A stretch of 64,000 bases of DNA, taken from assembly GCF_015354245.1 (NCBI RefSeq), contig NZ_JADKYZ010000003.1, forward strand, positions 62,001 to 126,000. The letters are read 5' to 3'. Below are positions 8,846 through 17,650 of this stretch, piece by piece. Source of the stretch: Diaphorobacter caeni. Its GTDB lineage: Bacteria > Pseudomonadota > Gammaproteobacteria > Burkholderiales > Burkholderiaceae_C. The position numbers and the translations under genes are program-made. Numbering within the stretch: position 1 is the first letter of the stretch; every line of letters begins with the position of its first letter. The notes beneath the pieces are model-generated. The model saw nothing but the letters and a program-made list of their open reading frames with translations. It was not told the origin of the DNA and did no database searches.

Positions 8846-10017
8846 CTCGTCCCCCCAATCTCGCCGCGTGTCCACAGTTGGCCCAGCCGGTATTTTTCCA
8901 GCCAAGGTTTTAACTTGTCGGCATCGAGTCGGGTCAGTGTGGTTCCCTGCGGGCCGCGCTCAGCAACGATGACCGCTTCTGGTTGGTCTGTCAGGGCATC
9001 GACAAGCACATCAGAATGGGTGGTGACGATCAGTTGGGTGCGATCTGACGCATCTTTGAGCAGGTCGGCCAGCGTTGGCAGAACGTCGGGGTGCAGGCCC
9101 AACTCGGGTTCTTCAATACAGATCAGTGGCGGCGGATTGGGGTGGCAAAGGATGGCCAGCAAGCACAGGTAACGCAGGGTACCGTCCGAAAGCCGTGTGG
9201 CGGGGACGATGTACTTGCCTTCCTGAAAGAACACCTGCACCGTTCCACCTTCGATCTGCACATCGAAGTCGTCGATACCGTCGTACAGCGCGCGCAGTGC
9301 GTCGAGCAGCTTCTTTTTGACCTCTGGATCGCGGCGCAGCCGGTTGAGCACCAAGCCCAGATTGCTGGCGTCCGGCTCCAGCAGGTCGTTTGGCAAGTCA
9401 GCCTTTTGCGGCAGTCTTGGTGTGGTGTAGCGCCCAAAGGTCCACTCGCGGTAGAGCCGCATCTTTCCGAAAGAATTACCTAGCCAAGTCAGTTCTGGAT
9501 ACTGATCGGGGTCTTTGCGCTGAGACAAAATTGACGCGGTGGAGTCAATGTCTTCGTGCTGCAAGCGTCGCTCATGGCCTTTGATGTTGAGCACGCCATG
9601 ACCGTTCTGGAAACGGTAGTAAAAATAGGGATTGGTATGTCCATAGTCCGGCTGCTCGTGTTCGACACGCTCATCTAGGATCTCAAAGCGTTGCCCCACT
9701 TCAGAAAAACTCAACACATAGCGCAAATTTTGGGGCGCTCTTGGGTTGTCGAATACCGCATCAATGGTTGCGTGTGGTGTTTTGATTGCGCCTTTCCACA
9801 ACCAGTCACGCACACCACCGCCATCGCGGATGGCCGCCAGCAGGTTGGATTTCTCCGAGGTGCTTGGCGTGGAGCGAATCAGGTCGATGGCTTCGATCAA
9901 GTTGGATTTGCCCGACCCATTGGGGCCGATCACCACATTGAGCGGGCGCAGTTCTAGCACCTGCGCGGACTCGCCAAAGCTCAGGAAATTGGTCAGTTTC
10001 AGTGATTTGAGCAGCAT
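8839..10017 (-). CDS. OLD/RecF-like AAA ATPase (AAA15/AAA21 type)
   Basis: 392 residues. The ABC-type ATPase head is complete: N-terminal LKLTNFLSFG, Walker A GPNGSGKSNL (31-40), a signature-like region LSDGTLRYLCLLAIL, Walker B LICIEEPELGLHPDVLP and an H-loop VTTHSDVLVDAL. No TOPRIM nuclease is fused; that part is probably provided in trans by the DUF4276 gene. The start is the ATG at 10017, preceded by AAGGAG; a GTG at 10032 would overlap the brxC stop. It follows the brxC-like gene by 11 bp. With DUF4276 it forms an OLD-like or PARIS-like two-gene unit inside the BREX operon. Confidence 0.82.
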   Translation of the reverse strand: MLLKSLKLTNFLSFGESAQVLELRPLNVVIGPNGSGKSNLIEAIDLIRSTPSTSEKSNLLAAIRDGGGVRDWLWKGAIKTPHATIDAVFDNPRAPQNLRYVLSFSEVGQRFEILDERVEHEQPDYGHTNPYFYYRFQNGHGVLNIKGHERRLQHEDIDSTASILSQRKDPDQYPELTWLGNSFGKMRLYREWTFGRYTTPRLPQKADLPNDLLEPDASNLGLVLNRLRRDPEVKKKLLDALRALYDGIDDFDVQIEGGTVQVFFQEGKYIVPATRLSDGTLRYLCLLAILCHPNPPPLICIEEPELGLHPDVLPTLADLLKDASDRTQLIVTTHSDVLVDALTDQPEAVIVAERGPQGTTLTRLDADKLKPWLEKYRLGQLWTRGEIGGTRW

Positions 10018-10028
10018 GCTGTTCTCCT

Positions 10029-13000
10029 TCACTCGATCACGAAGCGCAGCTTGGTGGCATCTTTGCCTTTGCTACGGTCACTGATCAGTGCATCAAAGCG
10101 TTTGCGCAGGTCGTCCGGCGTGGCGGGTGAGCCGCCTTGCAGCAGCGCCCGCTTGATCTCGTCGCTCTTGACTTCGATCTTCTCCAATCCCGACAGCGCC
10201 TCTTGCACGGCGTTGGCGAACTCTTGGGTCAATGGGGCCGGCAGCGTGCGTGAGGCTAGGAAGGCGTCGATCAGCTTTTTGCTGGCGGTGGGCAACAGGC
10301 TCAGGCTCTCCTGGGTGAACGGGTCTTCCAGGTTCTCCAGCAGGGTTTGCTGCCAGTTGGCCAGCAATTCGTCCAGATCGTCGTCCAGCTTGTGCAGGCG
10401 GTTGGCGGCGGGCAGCAGTTCCAGTTGCTCAGCGGACGGGCGAAACTGGCAGTGCGGGCAGACGGCGGTCGTGACCAGCGTCGGCTCATCCAGCGACGAG
10501 CAGCTCTTCAGGCCATTGAGGGATTCCTCGAACGCGGTGAGTTGGCTAGTGGGCATCAACGACACGCCGGCCAATACGCGCAGTGCCAGCAGGCGCTCGT
10601 CGCGACGCAGGGCATTGCGGGTCTTGTCTTCGGCCACGCCAAGCCGTGCCTTGCTGTGGCTGGCGATGTAAGCAGCGATGTAGTCCTTCTTGAGCTGGCC
10701 CAGGGTTTGCCGGTACTCAGAAGCGTGCTCAGCCGTGCGGTCCTGGCTCAGCTTGTCTTGTAGGGCTTTGCGGGCTGCCTCGGCTTGCTTCACCCACGGA
10801 TGCTCGGTGGGCAGCACCATCTCGGCCTGGGAGAGGTAAGACGCCGTGCCACCCAGATCCGCGACCAATTCGAGCAGGCGCTCAACGGCGGCGAGAATCT
10901 CCAGATTCTTCTTCTGGCTATCCAGATCATCCGGCGTCACGCGCAGGTTCTTGAGCTTGCCGACGGTGTTGTACGGCGTCAGCGACTCGGTGAACTTTTT
11001 CAGCGAGTCGAGTCGGGCGTACCAGTCTTTGGCTTCTTCTTCGCGCAGCAGGTTCTGGCCCCAGAAGCCGAGCTTGCCTTGCTGCAGGTCGGAACCGGCC
11101 TTGAGCATCCGGGCTACCTGCGCGCTGACCTTCTCTTGCAGCTTGATGACGGGTTCGGTATCGCCTTGGCTGGCCTTCTGAGCCAGGCCGGATGGCAGAT
11201 CGAACAGCTCGAACAAGGCGCGTAGCACGGCGAGGTTGATCTCCTTGGGGGCCTCGACATGCTTGAACTGCTTGAGTTCTTCCAGCGAGCGCTCTGCGAG
11301 TTGCGCCAGCTTGCCGGAGTCGATCTTGTCGCCAGTGATGGACAGCACGAGGTCACCGGAATAGACCAGGCCGCCCAGCACGGTGACCAGCAGGTCGGGC
11401 TCCAGCCGGTACTTGATCGGCGCGAAATACTCGATGTCGGACGAGCCAGACAGCAGTTCGTTGCGGTTGAGCACTTGGCCGTGGCCTTTAGCCTTGAGGC
11501 GGCTCAGCACCTCTTGCGCGTAGCGGGAGTTGGCGGGATCAACGCGGTCGCCATCGAGCAGTTCCAGCGCATCGAGAATGGCAACGGCATCCTTGGTTCG
11601 CGTTCCACCTGCCAGTGCGCGCAGTGCGTTGCCCACCAATTGCTTGCGGTTGGCTTCGGTGACCAGCACCGAGAACGTGGGGTATTCAGGCGCGATGTCA
11701 GCAAAGCGCTGGCCCAGTGCCAAGCCAGAGACTATGTTCACCACGTCGCGGAAGTTGATGCGTTCTTCCGGACCCAGGCGTGCCCGCTCGCGCAGGGACA
11801 CGCCCTTGGCCCAGTCCTGTAGCGTCTTGGTCTTGCCTTGGTAGGTGACCTCGAACGCGGTCATCTGCTTTTCTTGCAGCCACTTGCTCATGGACCGCAG
11901 CGAGTCCTGGGCTTTGGATAGGTAGACGGCCTTCGCGCCGCCGCTGGCGGTGGATGCCAGGTCCAGTGCCGCAGCGTATTGCGACAGATAGCGTTTGTAG
12001 TCTTCGTCGGGTGACTTCAGACGGAAGAACACCTCGTCCGCCAGGTTGGCATCGCTGAATTTCGGCCTGTCGAATGGCTGGATGAAGTAAATGTAGAAGT
12101 CACGCTCAGGCTGTGCCGTGGGCCGGTCGTTCGGCGCGCCAAAGAACAGGTAGCCCATGCGCTCGACGCGACGTTCTTGCCATTCGACCTGGTACTGCCA
12201 GATCTGGAAACCGGGGTAGCGTAGGTCGTCGCTGCACTCCATCAGCGCCTTGATGGCGCTGTAGTAGGCGCGATCCAGCGCGTCGTCGGACAAGGCTTCG
12301 GCGCGTTTTTCGATCTGCGCGTCGTAGTCGATGTCTTTCTTGAGATCGAGGTAGTACTGCTCGGTGTCCGGCGCCTTGGAGATGAACTGGCCGTTGACGG
12401 TCTTCAGCACTTCCCGCATCACGGTTTGCACCATCGACAGCAGGTTCTCGGCCGGGTCGCCGGGCATGTCCTCCACGCCAGGCTGGAACAGACACAGGGC
12501 GTCGCGCAGTTCGGCTGCGGTGGGGCCGATGGGGATGTGGATGTCGCCACCGGTGGTCAAGCGGTGGACGGCCAACGCATTGATGACGCGCAGTGCCATC
12601 GGCTTGTAGGCCGGGCGCGTGAAAGCCTGCTGCACGCGGGACTCCAGCACTTCGGACACGCGCATCACTTCCTTGATGTTCGGGTCGGCGCGCAAGACAG
12701 AGTTGGCCTTGATGGTGTTCCAGAAACTCTCGTAGCTGATGAACAGCGGCTTGTCGGCGGGCACTTCCTGGTCGAGGATGGCCAGCATGGCGGCCTCGAT
12801 GGTCTTGAGTGCACCGCGCTTCTCGGTGAAGTGGATCTGCTCAAAGGTCTTCAGGTAGTCCGGGTGCACCGGGAACAGCCGCACGTACTCGTCCATGCGC
12901 TCGTTCATGGAGCCGTAGAACTTGGCGAACGGCGTGAGGTATTCGCGGATCTTGTTCTGCTGGTCAGCCGTCTTCTTGAGCAGGCGCGCGGAGACGACGA

Positions 13001-13769
13001 AGCTGACGTCCTGGCGGTCGATGAGGATTTGGGTGAAGCGCTCGTTGACTCGGCGCATGCTGTCGGCGACGTGCTGGAAGCGCACGCTGTCGAAGATGGC
13101 TTCCTGCACGCCGGCCACGAAGCGGAACTTGAGATGTTTGGTGACTTCGCCGATCTGACGGAGGATTGCCAAGTCGCGAATCAGTTCGTTGTCTTTGCGC
13201 GATTGCAGGTATTCCAGGAACTCATCGACCACCAGCAGCAGGCCCTGGTCTGGGTAGACCTCATGGAAGGCCGCCATCATTTCTTCAAGAGACTCTTTGT
13301 TGTTGAGTTCTTGATCTGCCGGCGGGAAGCTGTAGCTGACGCCCAGTTTGTCGAGGAAGCGCTCAAGCTGCTGGGTGATGACCTGGCGCAGCGGCATTTC
13401 CAGACCGCCCACCTCGATGCGAAGAACCTTGAATTTTCCGGCGATGGAGGCAACCGCCTCGGCGACCTTGGGGTGGCGAATCATCGGCGCATAAGCGGCG
13501 TCTTCTGCCACCAGCGACAGCACCGACATCAAGTGCGATTTACCGGTGCCGTAGTTGCCGACGATCAGCACGCCCTTGTGATCGACCGAATCCTCGAAAC
13601 TGAGCTGGGGAACCATGAGCTTGGAGATCCGCTCGGCCATGTCGTCGGAGATGACATAGGTGGCGACGAGCTTCTTGGCTTCGTCCGGGCGTCCGGCATC
13701 GAGCAGTTGAATGACTGACTCGATCTGCTCGAACTGGATCAAATCTCCGTATTTCATGTTCGTGCCCAT
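10029..13769 (-). CDS. brxC: BREX-3 BrxC-like P-loop ATPase (DUF6079)
   Basis: 1246 residues from the ATG at 13769, which has GGAAGAGAG upstream; an in-frame TTG at 13808 is the alternative. The N-terminus KYGDLIQFEQIESVIQL followed by Walker A GNYGTGKSH (residues ~71-79) and Walker B GLLLVVDEFLEYL matches the DUF6079 ATPases that take the brxC/pglY position in BREX type 3. A CPHC motif lies in the last fifth. The rest is long helical segments, as expected of a large AAA scaffold. It sits 36 bp after brxF and 11 bp before the OLD-like ATPase. It probably forms the ATP-dependent platform of the BREX complex with PglXI and PglZ. Confidence 0.85.
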   Translation of the reverse strand: MGTNMKYGDLIQFEQIESVIQLLDAGRPDEAKKLVATYVISDDMAERISKLMVPQLSFEDSVDHKGVLIVGNYGTGKSHLMSVLSLVAEDAAYAPMIRHPKVAEAVASIAGKFKVLRIEVGGLEMPLRQVITQQLERFLDKLGVSYSFPPADQELNNKESLEEMMAAFHEVYPDQGLLLVVDEFLEYLQSRKDNELIRDLAILRQIGEVTKHLKFRFVAGVQEAIFDSVRFQHVADSMRRVNERFTQILIDRQDVSFVVSARLLKKTADQQNKIREYLTPFAKFYGSMNERMDEYVRLFPVHPDYLKTFEQIHFTEKRGALKTIEAAMLAILDQEVPADKPLFISYESFWNTIKANSVLRADPNIKEVMRVSEVLESRVQQAFTRPAYKPMALRVINALAVHRLTTGGDIHIPIGPTAAELRDALCLFQPGVEDMPGDPAENLLSMVQTVMREVLKTVNGQFISKAPDTEQYYLDLKKDIDYDAQIEKRAEALSDDALDRAYYSAIKALMECSDDLRYPGFQIWQYQVEWQERRVERMGYLFFGAPNDRPTAQPERDFYIYFIQPFDRPKFSDANLADEVFFRLKSPDEDYKRYLSQYAAALDLASTASGGAKAVYLSKAQDSLRSMSKWLQEKQMTAFEVTYQGKTKTLQDWAKGVSLRERARLGPEERINFRDVVNIVSGLALGQRFADIAPEYPTFSVLVTEANRKQLVGNALRALAGGTRTKDAVAILDALELLDGDRVDPANSRYAQEVLSRLKAKGHGQVLNRNELLSGSSDIEYFAPIKYRLEPDLLVTVLGGLVYSGDLVLSITGDKIDSGKLAQLAERSLEELKQFKHVEAPKEINLAVLRALFELFDLPSGLAQKASQGDTEPVIKLQEKVSAQVARMLKAGSDLQQGKLGFWGQNLLREEEAKDWYARLDSLKKFTESLTPYNTVGKLKNLRVTPDDLDSQKKNLEILAAVERLLELVADLGGTASYLSQAEMVLPTEHPWVKQAEAARKALQDKLSQDRTAEHASEYRQTLGQLKKDYIAAYIASHSKARLGVAEDKTRNALRRDERLLALRVLAGVSLMPTSQLTAFEESLNGLKSCSSLDEPTLVTTAVCPHCQFRPSAEQLELLPAANRLHKLDDDLDELLANWQQTLLENLEDPFTQESLSLLPTASKKLIDAFLASRTLPAPLTQEFANAVQEALSGLEKIEVKSDEIKRALLQGGSPATPDDLRKRFDALISDRSKGKDATKLRFVIE

Positions 13770-13804
13770 AGGTTTCTCTCTTCCCGCAGTTTTCGTAAAT
13801 TCGG

Positions 13805-14278
13805 TCAAATTTCGAGTACGACCACACCGTCCTGGCTGTAGTCACGATGTTCTGGATGGCTCATGTCGGCGTAGATCAGCCGATCACCGCGCAGCTCGCC
13901 AGGCCAGACGGCCACGACGCGCTTGGAGTGAGCCAGCCGCCTGACGAGGTCAAGCGGGTTGATCTGCAAGCTGGGCTCGAACAGCAACTCCAGGTTGTCG
14001 AGCAGCAGCGGGGTTTCGGTTCGTTCCCCGAATTGTTCAAGCAGCGCGATCTCGCGCAGCAGTTCGCCTGCCGAGAAGCCGCGCTTGTTGTTCGGCGTGG
14101 CGGCCAGCCGGCGCCCCAGCTCCAGGCCAACGTTGAGCGGCTCGATGTTGAGCTTGGCGCTGAGCTGGCGCAGCAGTTGGGTCTTGCCACTGCGGCTGGG
14201 GCCGACCAGCAGGATCAACTTGCTGTTGAGGTCGCCGATTTCGCCGATGAGTCGTTCCAGTTTTGCGAGCATGCTCAT
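13805..14278 (-). CDS. brxF: BREX-3 P-loop protein BrxF
   Basis: 157 residues. A small P-loop protein with Walker A LVGPSRSGKTQLL (~25-37) and a Walker B-like strand TPLLLDNLELLF near 95-106. Size, motif placement and position directly before the DUF6079 gene fit BrxF, a marker of BREX type 3. The start is either the ATG at 14278 or the one two codons later (14272); both lack a strong ribosome-binding site. It begins 4-5 bases after the end of the WYL gene, so it is read from the same transcript. Confidence 0.82.
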   Translation of the reverse strand: MSMLAKLERLIGEIGDLNSKLILLVGPSRSGKTQLLRQLSAKLNIEPLNVGLELGRRLAATPNNKRGFSAGELLREIALLEQFGERTETPLLLDNLELLFEPSLQINPLDLVRRLAHSKRVVAVWPGELRGDRLIYADMSHPEHRDYSQDGVVVLEI

Positions 14279-14282
14279 CCAA

Positions 14283-15197
14283 TCAGTCTGTCTCGGCTTC
14301 GAGCCGGTGTTGATCAGGGGAGCGATAACCCGGCGCCAGCACCGCACTGCGCACTCCATAGATGGCGAGGTGGTTCCTCAACCAAAGCCGGTACTCAGGG
14401 CCGCGCAGGCTATGGTCGGGGGAGCAGTCCACACTCCATTTGCGCAGGATGTAGCCGGCGGTGGCGGCGCGTAGCTTCATGTGCAACACGCCGCCCTGCA
14501 TGCCGTAGTCCATTTCGGTGATTTCTGGCCGGGGCTGATCCGGGTGAGGAACCAGCTCCAGCTCGACAATCCGTGTCCACTGAATGTCCTGATCGTTCAT
14601 TTCGTGGGGCGCCACGGGCTGCCCCTTGCGCACCACAGGGCGCTTGATGCGGGTGATGACAAAATCCCGGAACTCCTGCGATTTGCGGTCGAAGGCGCGG
14701 ACGTGCCAGCGCAGGCCGTTGTCGATCAACGCGAACGGGACGATCTCGCGTGTGGTGCGGCCACTGGAGATGGAGTGGTACTCGATACCCAGCGGGCATT
14801 CGTGGTGGATGGCACGAGTCACGCTCGCCAGGATGTCCAGGTCAGGATGGGTGAGCCGGGACGGGCTCTCGCTGGCCACCCACGCCTTGATGTGCATTGG
14901 TTCACCGTCGCCAAACCCCTGCGTCAGCCACGACAACGCCCGCTCGGGCGGGAAGGTGAAGATCGGCTGGAAGCTCGGCCCAAGGACGTAGCACTTGCCT
15001 TTGCCGTCGTAGTCGATGTTGCCCGGGGCAAGCTCCTTGTACAGCGCCAGATCCCTGGACGCAGCAGCGGACTGGATAGCAAAGCGCGTGACCAGATCCT
15101 GGCGGCGCATCTCCCCCATGAAGCGCAGGCGCAACTCCACGAACGCGAGGCGGTCGCGTTGTGGCTGGGTTAGATCGGTAAGTTGTTCGTGGGGCAT
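14283..15197 (-). CDS. WYL-domain HTH regulator of the BREX operon (BrxR-like)
   Basis: 304 residues. An N-terminal winged-helix region (residues ~10-65, FAIQSAAASRDLALYKEL as recognition part) is followed by a WYL domain containing IEYHSISSGRTTREIVPFALI and RWHVRAFD near 140-175, then a C-terminal WCX-like region. WYL regulators of the BrxR/CapW group repress defence operons and are encoded first in them. This is the first gene of the minus-strand operon, with a promoter-like sequence at 15248-15276 and a short inverted repeat at 15211-15224 just upstream. I infer autoregulation. The start has no obvious Shine-Dalgarno sequence. Confidence 0.82.
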   Translation of the reverse strand: MPHEQLTDLTQPQRDRLAFVELRLRFMGEMRRQDLVTRFAIQSAAASRDLALYKELAPGNIDYDGKGKCYVLGPSFQPIFTFPPERALSWLTQGFGDGEPMHIKAWVASESPSRLTHPDLDILASVTRAIHHECPLGIEYHSISSGRTTREIVPFALIDNGLRWHVRAFDRKSQEFRDFVITRIKRPVVRKGQPVAPHEMNDQDIQWTRIVELELVPHPDQPRPEITEMDYGMQGGVLHMKLRAATAGYILRKWSVDCSPDHSLRGPEYRLWLRNHLAIYGVRSAVLAPGYRSPDQHRLEAETD

Positions 15198-15210
15198 TCT
15201 GGTTGACTCG

Positions 15211-15224
15211 TTCGGAATAACGAA
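15211..15224. promoter_or_regulatory. Candidate WYL-regulator operator
   Basis: An inverted repeat TTCG-N6-CGAA lies 14-27 bases upstream of the WYL start codon and just downstream of the predicted transcription start, a good position for repression of the BREX operon. The arms are short, so chance occurrence is possible. Confidence 0.35.
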
Positions 15225-15247
15225 TGCTTATGCGGGTTTCTGCAGAA

Positions 15248-15276
15248 AGTATATGAGCTGCTTGAAAAGACGTCTA
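15248..15276 (-). promoter_or_regulatory. Candidate sigma-70 promoter of the BREX operon
   Basis: On the minus strand, TAGACG (15276-15271) and TATACT (15253-15248) are separated by 17 bases, giving 4/6 and 5/6 matches to the -35 and -10 consensus. Transcription would start near 15241, leaving about 43 bases of leader before the WYL gene. Confidence 0.45.
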
Positions 15277-15475
15277 TAAATCTAAGTTGATTTGCTAGTA
15301 TGCTGCATTATGATAACCATTTTTTAAGGCGCAAATGAGAGATCTGATGTGGACGAGTAGGCAATCAGCCCAGCGGAGCGCACCAGGATCGGCGTGGAAT
15401 GGGGTGCATCCAGCAGGCCATCGCGGACGAAGACTGGTGCGAATAGATCCTTGATAGGGAGCAGGAGCACGGCCC

Positions 15476-16366
15476 ATGGAACTGCGACACCTTCGCTGCT
15501 TTGTGGCTCTCGCAGAGGAGCTGCACTTCACACGGGCCGCCGAGCGCCTACATATCGAACAACCACCCTTGTCCCGCGCCATCAAGGAGCTTGAAGACGA
15601 CCTGGGTGCAGTGCTCTTCGTGCGCAACCGCCGAGGTACGGTGCTTACCGAGGCGGGCGCAACTTTCCTGCAAGACGTGCGCAGGGTGTTCGCCGCGCTG
15701 AAGCAGGCTCAGGAGAACGTCCAGGCGGTCGCCTCGGGCCTGAGCGGAAGCCTTCGCATTGCAGTGTCCGACGGCGCCATCGATCCCCGGCTGTCAGCCC
15801 TCCTGGCCCGTTGCCGCGAGGAAGAGCCGGAGATCGAGATTCGTCTGTCCGAAGTGCCGTTGGCCGAGCAGTTGCGCGGGCTACGCTCGGGCGACTTCTC
15901 GATCGGGTTCGCGCACACGGCGGAGGTCGGCGATGACATCGTGACCGAGCCGCTCTGGCACGACTCGCTGGTGGTCGCCGTACCTGCCCGGCACCCTTTG
16001 CTTTCACACAAGGCCGTTCCGCTGCACCAGCTTGCGAGCTACCCACTGGTCTTATGCGACCCGCAGACATGCGAAGGCTGCTACCGCGAACTGACGCGGC
16101 TGCTGCGGCCGTTGGAGCGTGAGCCCGACGTTGTCGAGCATGTGTCCTCGCTGGATATGATGCTCACCCTGGTCGGTGCTGGCTACGGCGTTGGCTTCAT
16201 CACGGCAACCAGGGTCGCGGCGAGCCCGCGCCCCGATGTGGTGATCCGTCCACTGGCTATGGATTCCGCGATCATCACGACCTACTTGCTGCGGCCCGTC
16301 AGCGAGGATTTGCCGGTATCGGTGGAGCGGTTCATTGCGCGCCTGCGCGAGCACTCGGGCGATTGA
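15476..16366 (+). CDS. LysR-family transcriptional regulator
   Basis: 296 residues. A standard LysR winged helix-turn-helix is at residues 1-60 (MELRHLRCFVALAEELHFTR, then PPLSRAIKELEDDLGAVLF), followed by a substrate-binding domain from ~90. GGAG nine bases upstream supports the ATG at 15476. It is divergent from the BREX operon across 278 non-coding bases. Its binding domain is clearly related to that of the HTH-less gene at 16831 (shared SRLSALLA-like, PLW-S and AGYGVG segments), so the two are probably paralogues. It may regulate an island function; the target is not evident. Confidence 0.85.
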   Translation: MELRHLRCFVALAEELHFTRAAERLHIEQPPLSRAIKELEDDLGAVLFVRNRRGTVLTEAGATFLQDVRRVFAALKQAQENVQAVASGLSGSLRIAVSDGAIDPRLSALLARCREEEPEIEIRLSEVPLAEQLRGLRSGDFSIGFAHTAEVGDDIVTEPLWHDSLVVAVPARHPLLSHKAVPLHQLASYPLVLCDPQTCEGCYRELTRLLRPLEREPDVVEHVSSLDMMLTLVGAGYGVGFITATRVAASPRPDVVIRPLAMDSAIITTYLLRPVSEDLPVSVERFIARLREHSGD

Positions 16367-16403
16367 TGCGGCGGCACGAGCTGTAACTGAAGTTCGCGGC
16401 TGT

Positions 16404-16709
16404 TTATGGCGAGTCTTGCGGCTCACTGCCAGAGTTGAGGTTCTTTTCAGTCGCCGCCATCAACTCGCTGGCGCTGATCCCGAGCGCGGCGGCAATTTTC
16501 AGTATCAGGGGAAGCGTCGGCACATGCTCCCCGCGTTCGATCTTGCCCATGTGTGAACGCGATATTCCAGCCTGAAATGCAAAGTCGTCTTGAGCGACGC
16601 CGTGCGCGACGCGGGCCGCGCGCACGGCCCGCCCGAAAGCTAATGCTGGTTCGGATTCATAGGTGGGTGTGCCAGGTGGACGACCTGGCTGAATAGTAAG
16701 CTTCTGCAT
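16404..16709 (-). CDS. XRE-family HTH regulator
   Basis: 101 residues. A Cro/C1-type helix-turn-helix spans residues ~25-85 (FGRAVRAARVAHGVAQDDFA, then GISRSHMGKIERGEHVPTL). The start is taken as the ATG at 16709; the longer reading would use a TTG at 16724. It is convergent with the LysR gene and divergent from the LysR-like binding-domain gene at 16831. Small XRE repressors of this sort are common at the ends of integrative elements. Confidence 0.78.
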   Translation of the reverse strand: MQKLTIQPGRPPGTPTYESEPALAFGRAVRAARVAHGVAQDDFAFQAGISRSHMGKIERGEHVPTLPLILKIAAALGISASELMAATEKNLNSGSEPQDSP

Positions 16710-16744
16710 CGTCAGAAGCGTCAAACAATCCTCTTAAATTAACC

Positions 16745-16767
16745 ACGTTAAACATATAGACGTTAAA
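16745..16767. promoter_or_regulatory. Direct repeat in the xre / LysR-like divergent promoter region
   Basis: ACGTTAAA occurs at 16745-16752 and again at 16760-16767, a 15-base period, in a short AT-rich stretch 36 bases upstream of the XRE start. It is a plausible binding site for the XRE protein, controlling both directions. Confidence 0.4.
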
Positions 16768-16830
16768 GTTCTCTCTTTACTATGATGCTGGTTTGCCCTT
16801 GACCTGCTTTGTCGCTTCTGTGGGTTCTCC

Positions 16831-17472
16831 ATGGACAACATCACCAGCCAGCCCGCCCACCTCAGGTTTGCGATAGCGCCAGGCGTATCGTCATCTCGGC
16901 TTTCGGCGCTGCTCGCGCTGCAACGTGCGCAAGAACCAGAGGTCAGCATCGGGTTCTTTGAGGTTGCAGGTGACGAGTTGCTTGATGGACTTCGTGAAGG
17001 CCGCTACGACGTAGGGGTGTCGCTTCAAGAGGCGAGCGATCCGGTCATCCAAACCCAGCCCTTGTGGGTTGAGAGCATGGCCGTTGCGATGCCGCTGCGG
17101 TTTCCATTGCTGGATCAGGCATCGCTCACCATCGCTGACCTACAGAACTACCCGATCTTTCGCTTGCAGGCTGAGGCCTGTTCTTCACTGGACCATCGGC
17201 TGCTCTCGCTCCCGTCCGCCGACCCGCAAAAACTTCAATACGTGACGTCTTTCGAGATGATGGCGCTATGGGTTTCTGCCGGCTACGGTGTCGGGCTATC
17301 CGCGCAATCGCGCATCAAGCACGCCCATGGATGGGGAGTCAGCATGCGCCCCCTGGACGACGGCCCCTACGAGATCGTGACGCACCTGCATAGGCCCCAG
17401 GGGCAAGCGAACTCTGTTTCCGTGCGATTCGAGAGCAGAGCTCTGCATGTAGCACAAGCTCAGGGCGCCTGA
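16831..17472 (+). CDS. LysR substrate-binding domain protein lacking the HTH
   Basis: 213 residues. From residue ~8 the protein aligns by eye with the effector-binding domain of the LysR protein at 15476: RLSALLALQRAQEPEVSI, PLWVESMAVAMP and SAGYGVGLS. No helix-turn-helix precedes it, and the ~120 bases upstream do not encode one. It may be a truncated gene kept as a free ligand-binding or heterodimerising partner, or a family that normally lacks the DNA-binding part. It is the last gene before the att-like site. Confidence 0.7.
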   Translation: MDNITSQPAHLRFAIAPGVSSSRLSALLALQRAQEPEVSIGFFEVAGDELLDGLREGRYDVGVSLQEASDPVIQTQPLWVESMAVAMPLRFPLLDQASLTIADLQNYPIFRLQAEACSSLDHRLLSLPSADPQKLQYVTSFEMMALWVSAGYGVGLSAQSRIKHAHGWGVSMRPLDDGPYEIVTHLHRPQGQANSVSVRFESRALHVAQAQGA

Positions 17473-17650
17473 TGCCGCTTCGCTTAGGAGCAGGCCGCTG
17501 GGCACACAACTCAGTGGCTGTCAGTGGCTGCCCTAAGACCGCAGTGGATGCATCTATCCATCAGGAGGGCAAAACTGGTATCATTTACGGCCCAAACCGG
17601 ACATCCGAACTTGGGAAACCCGTTATTAATCAATGGGTTGAATGATTGGA

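Noticed and set aside
16831-17472. Treating the HTH-less LysR gene as an ordinary LysR regulator
   Set aside because: The coding start is well inside what would be the linker; no HTH is encoded in any frame of the ~120 bases upstream.
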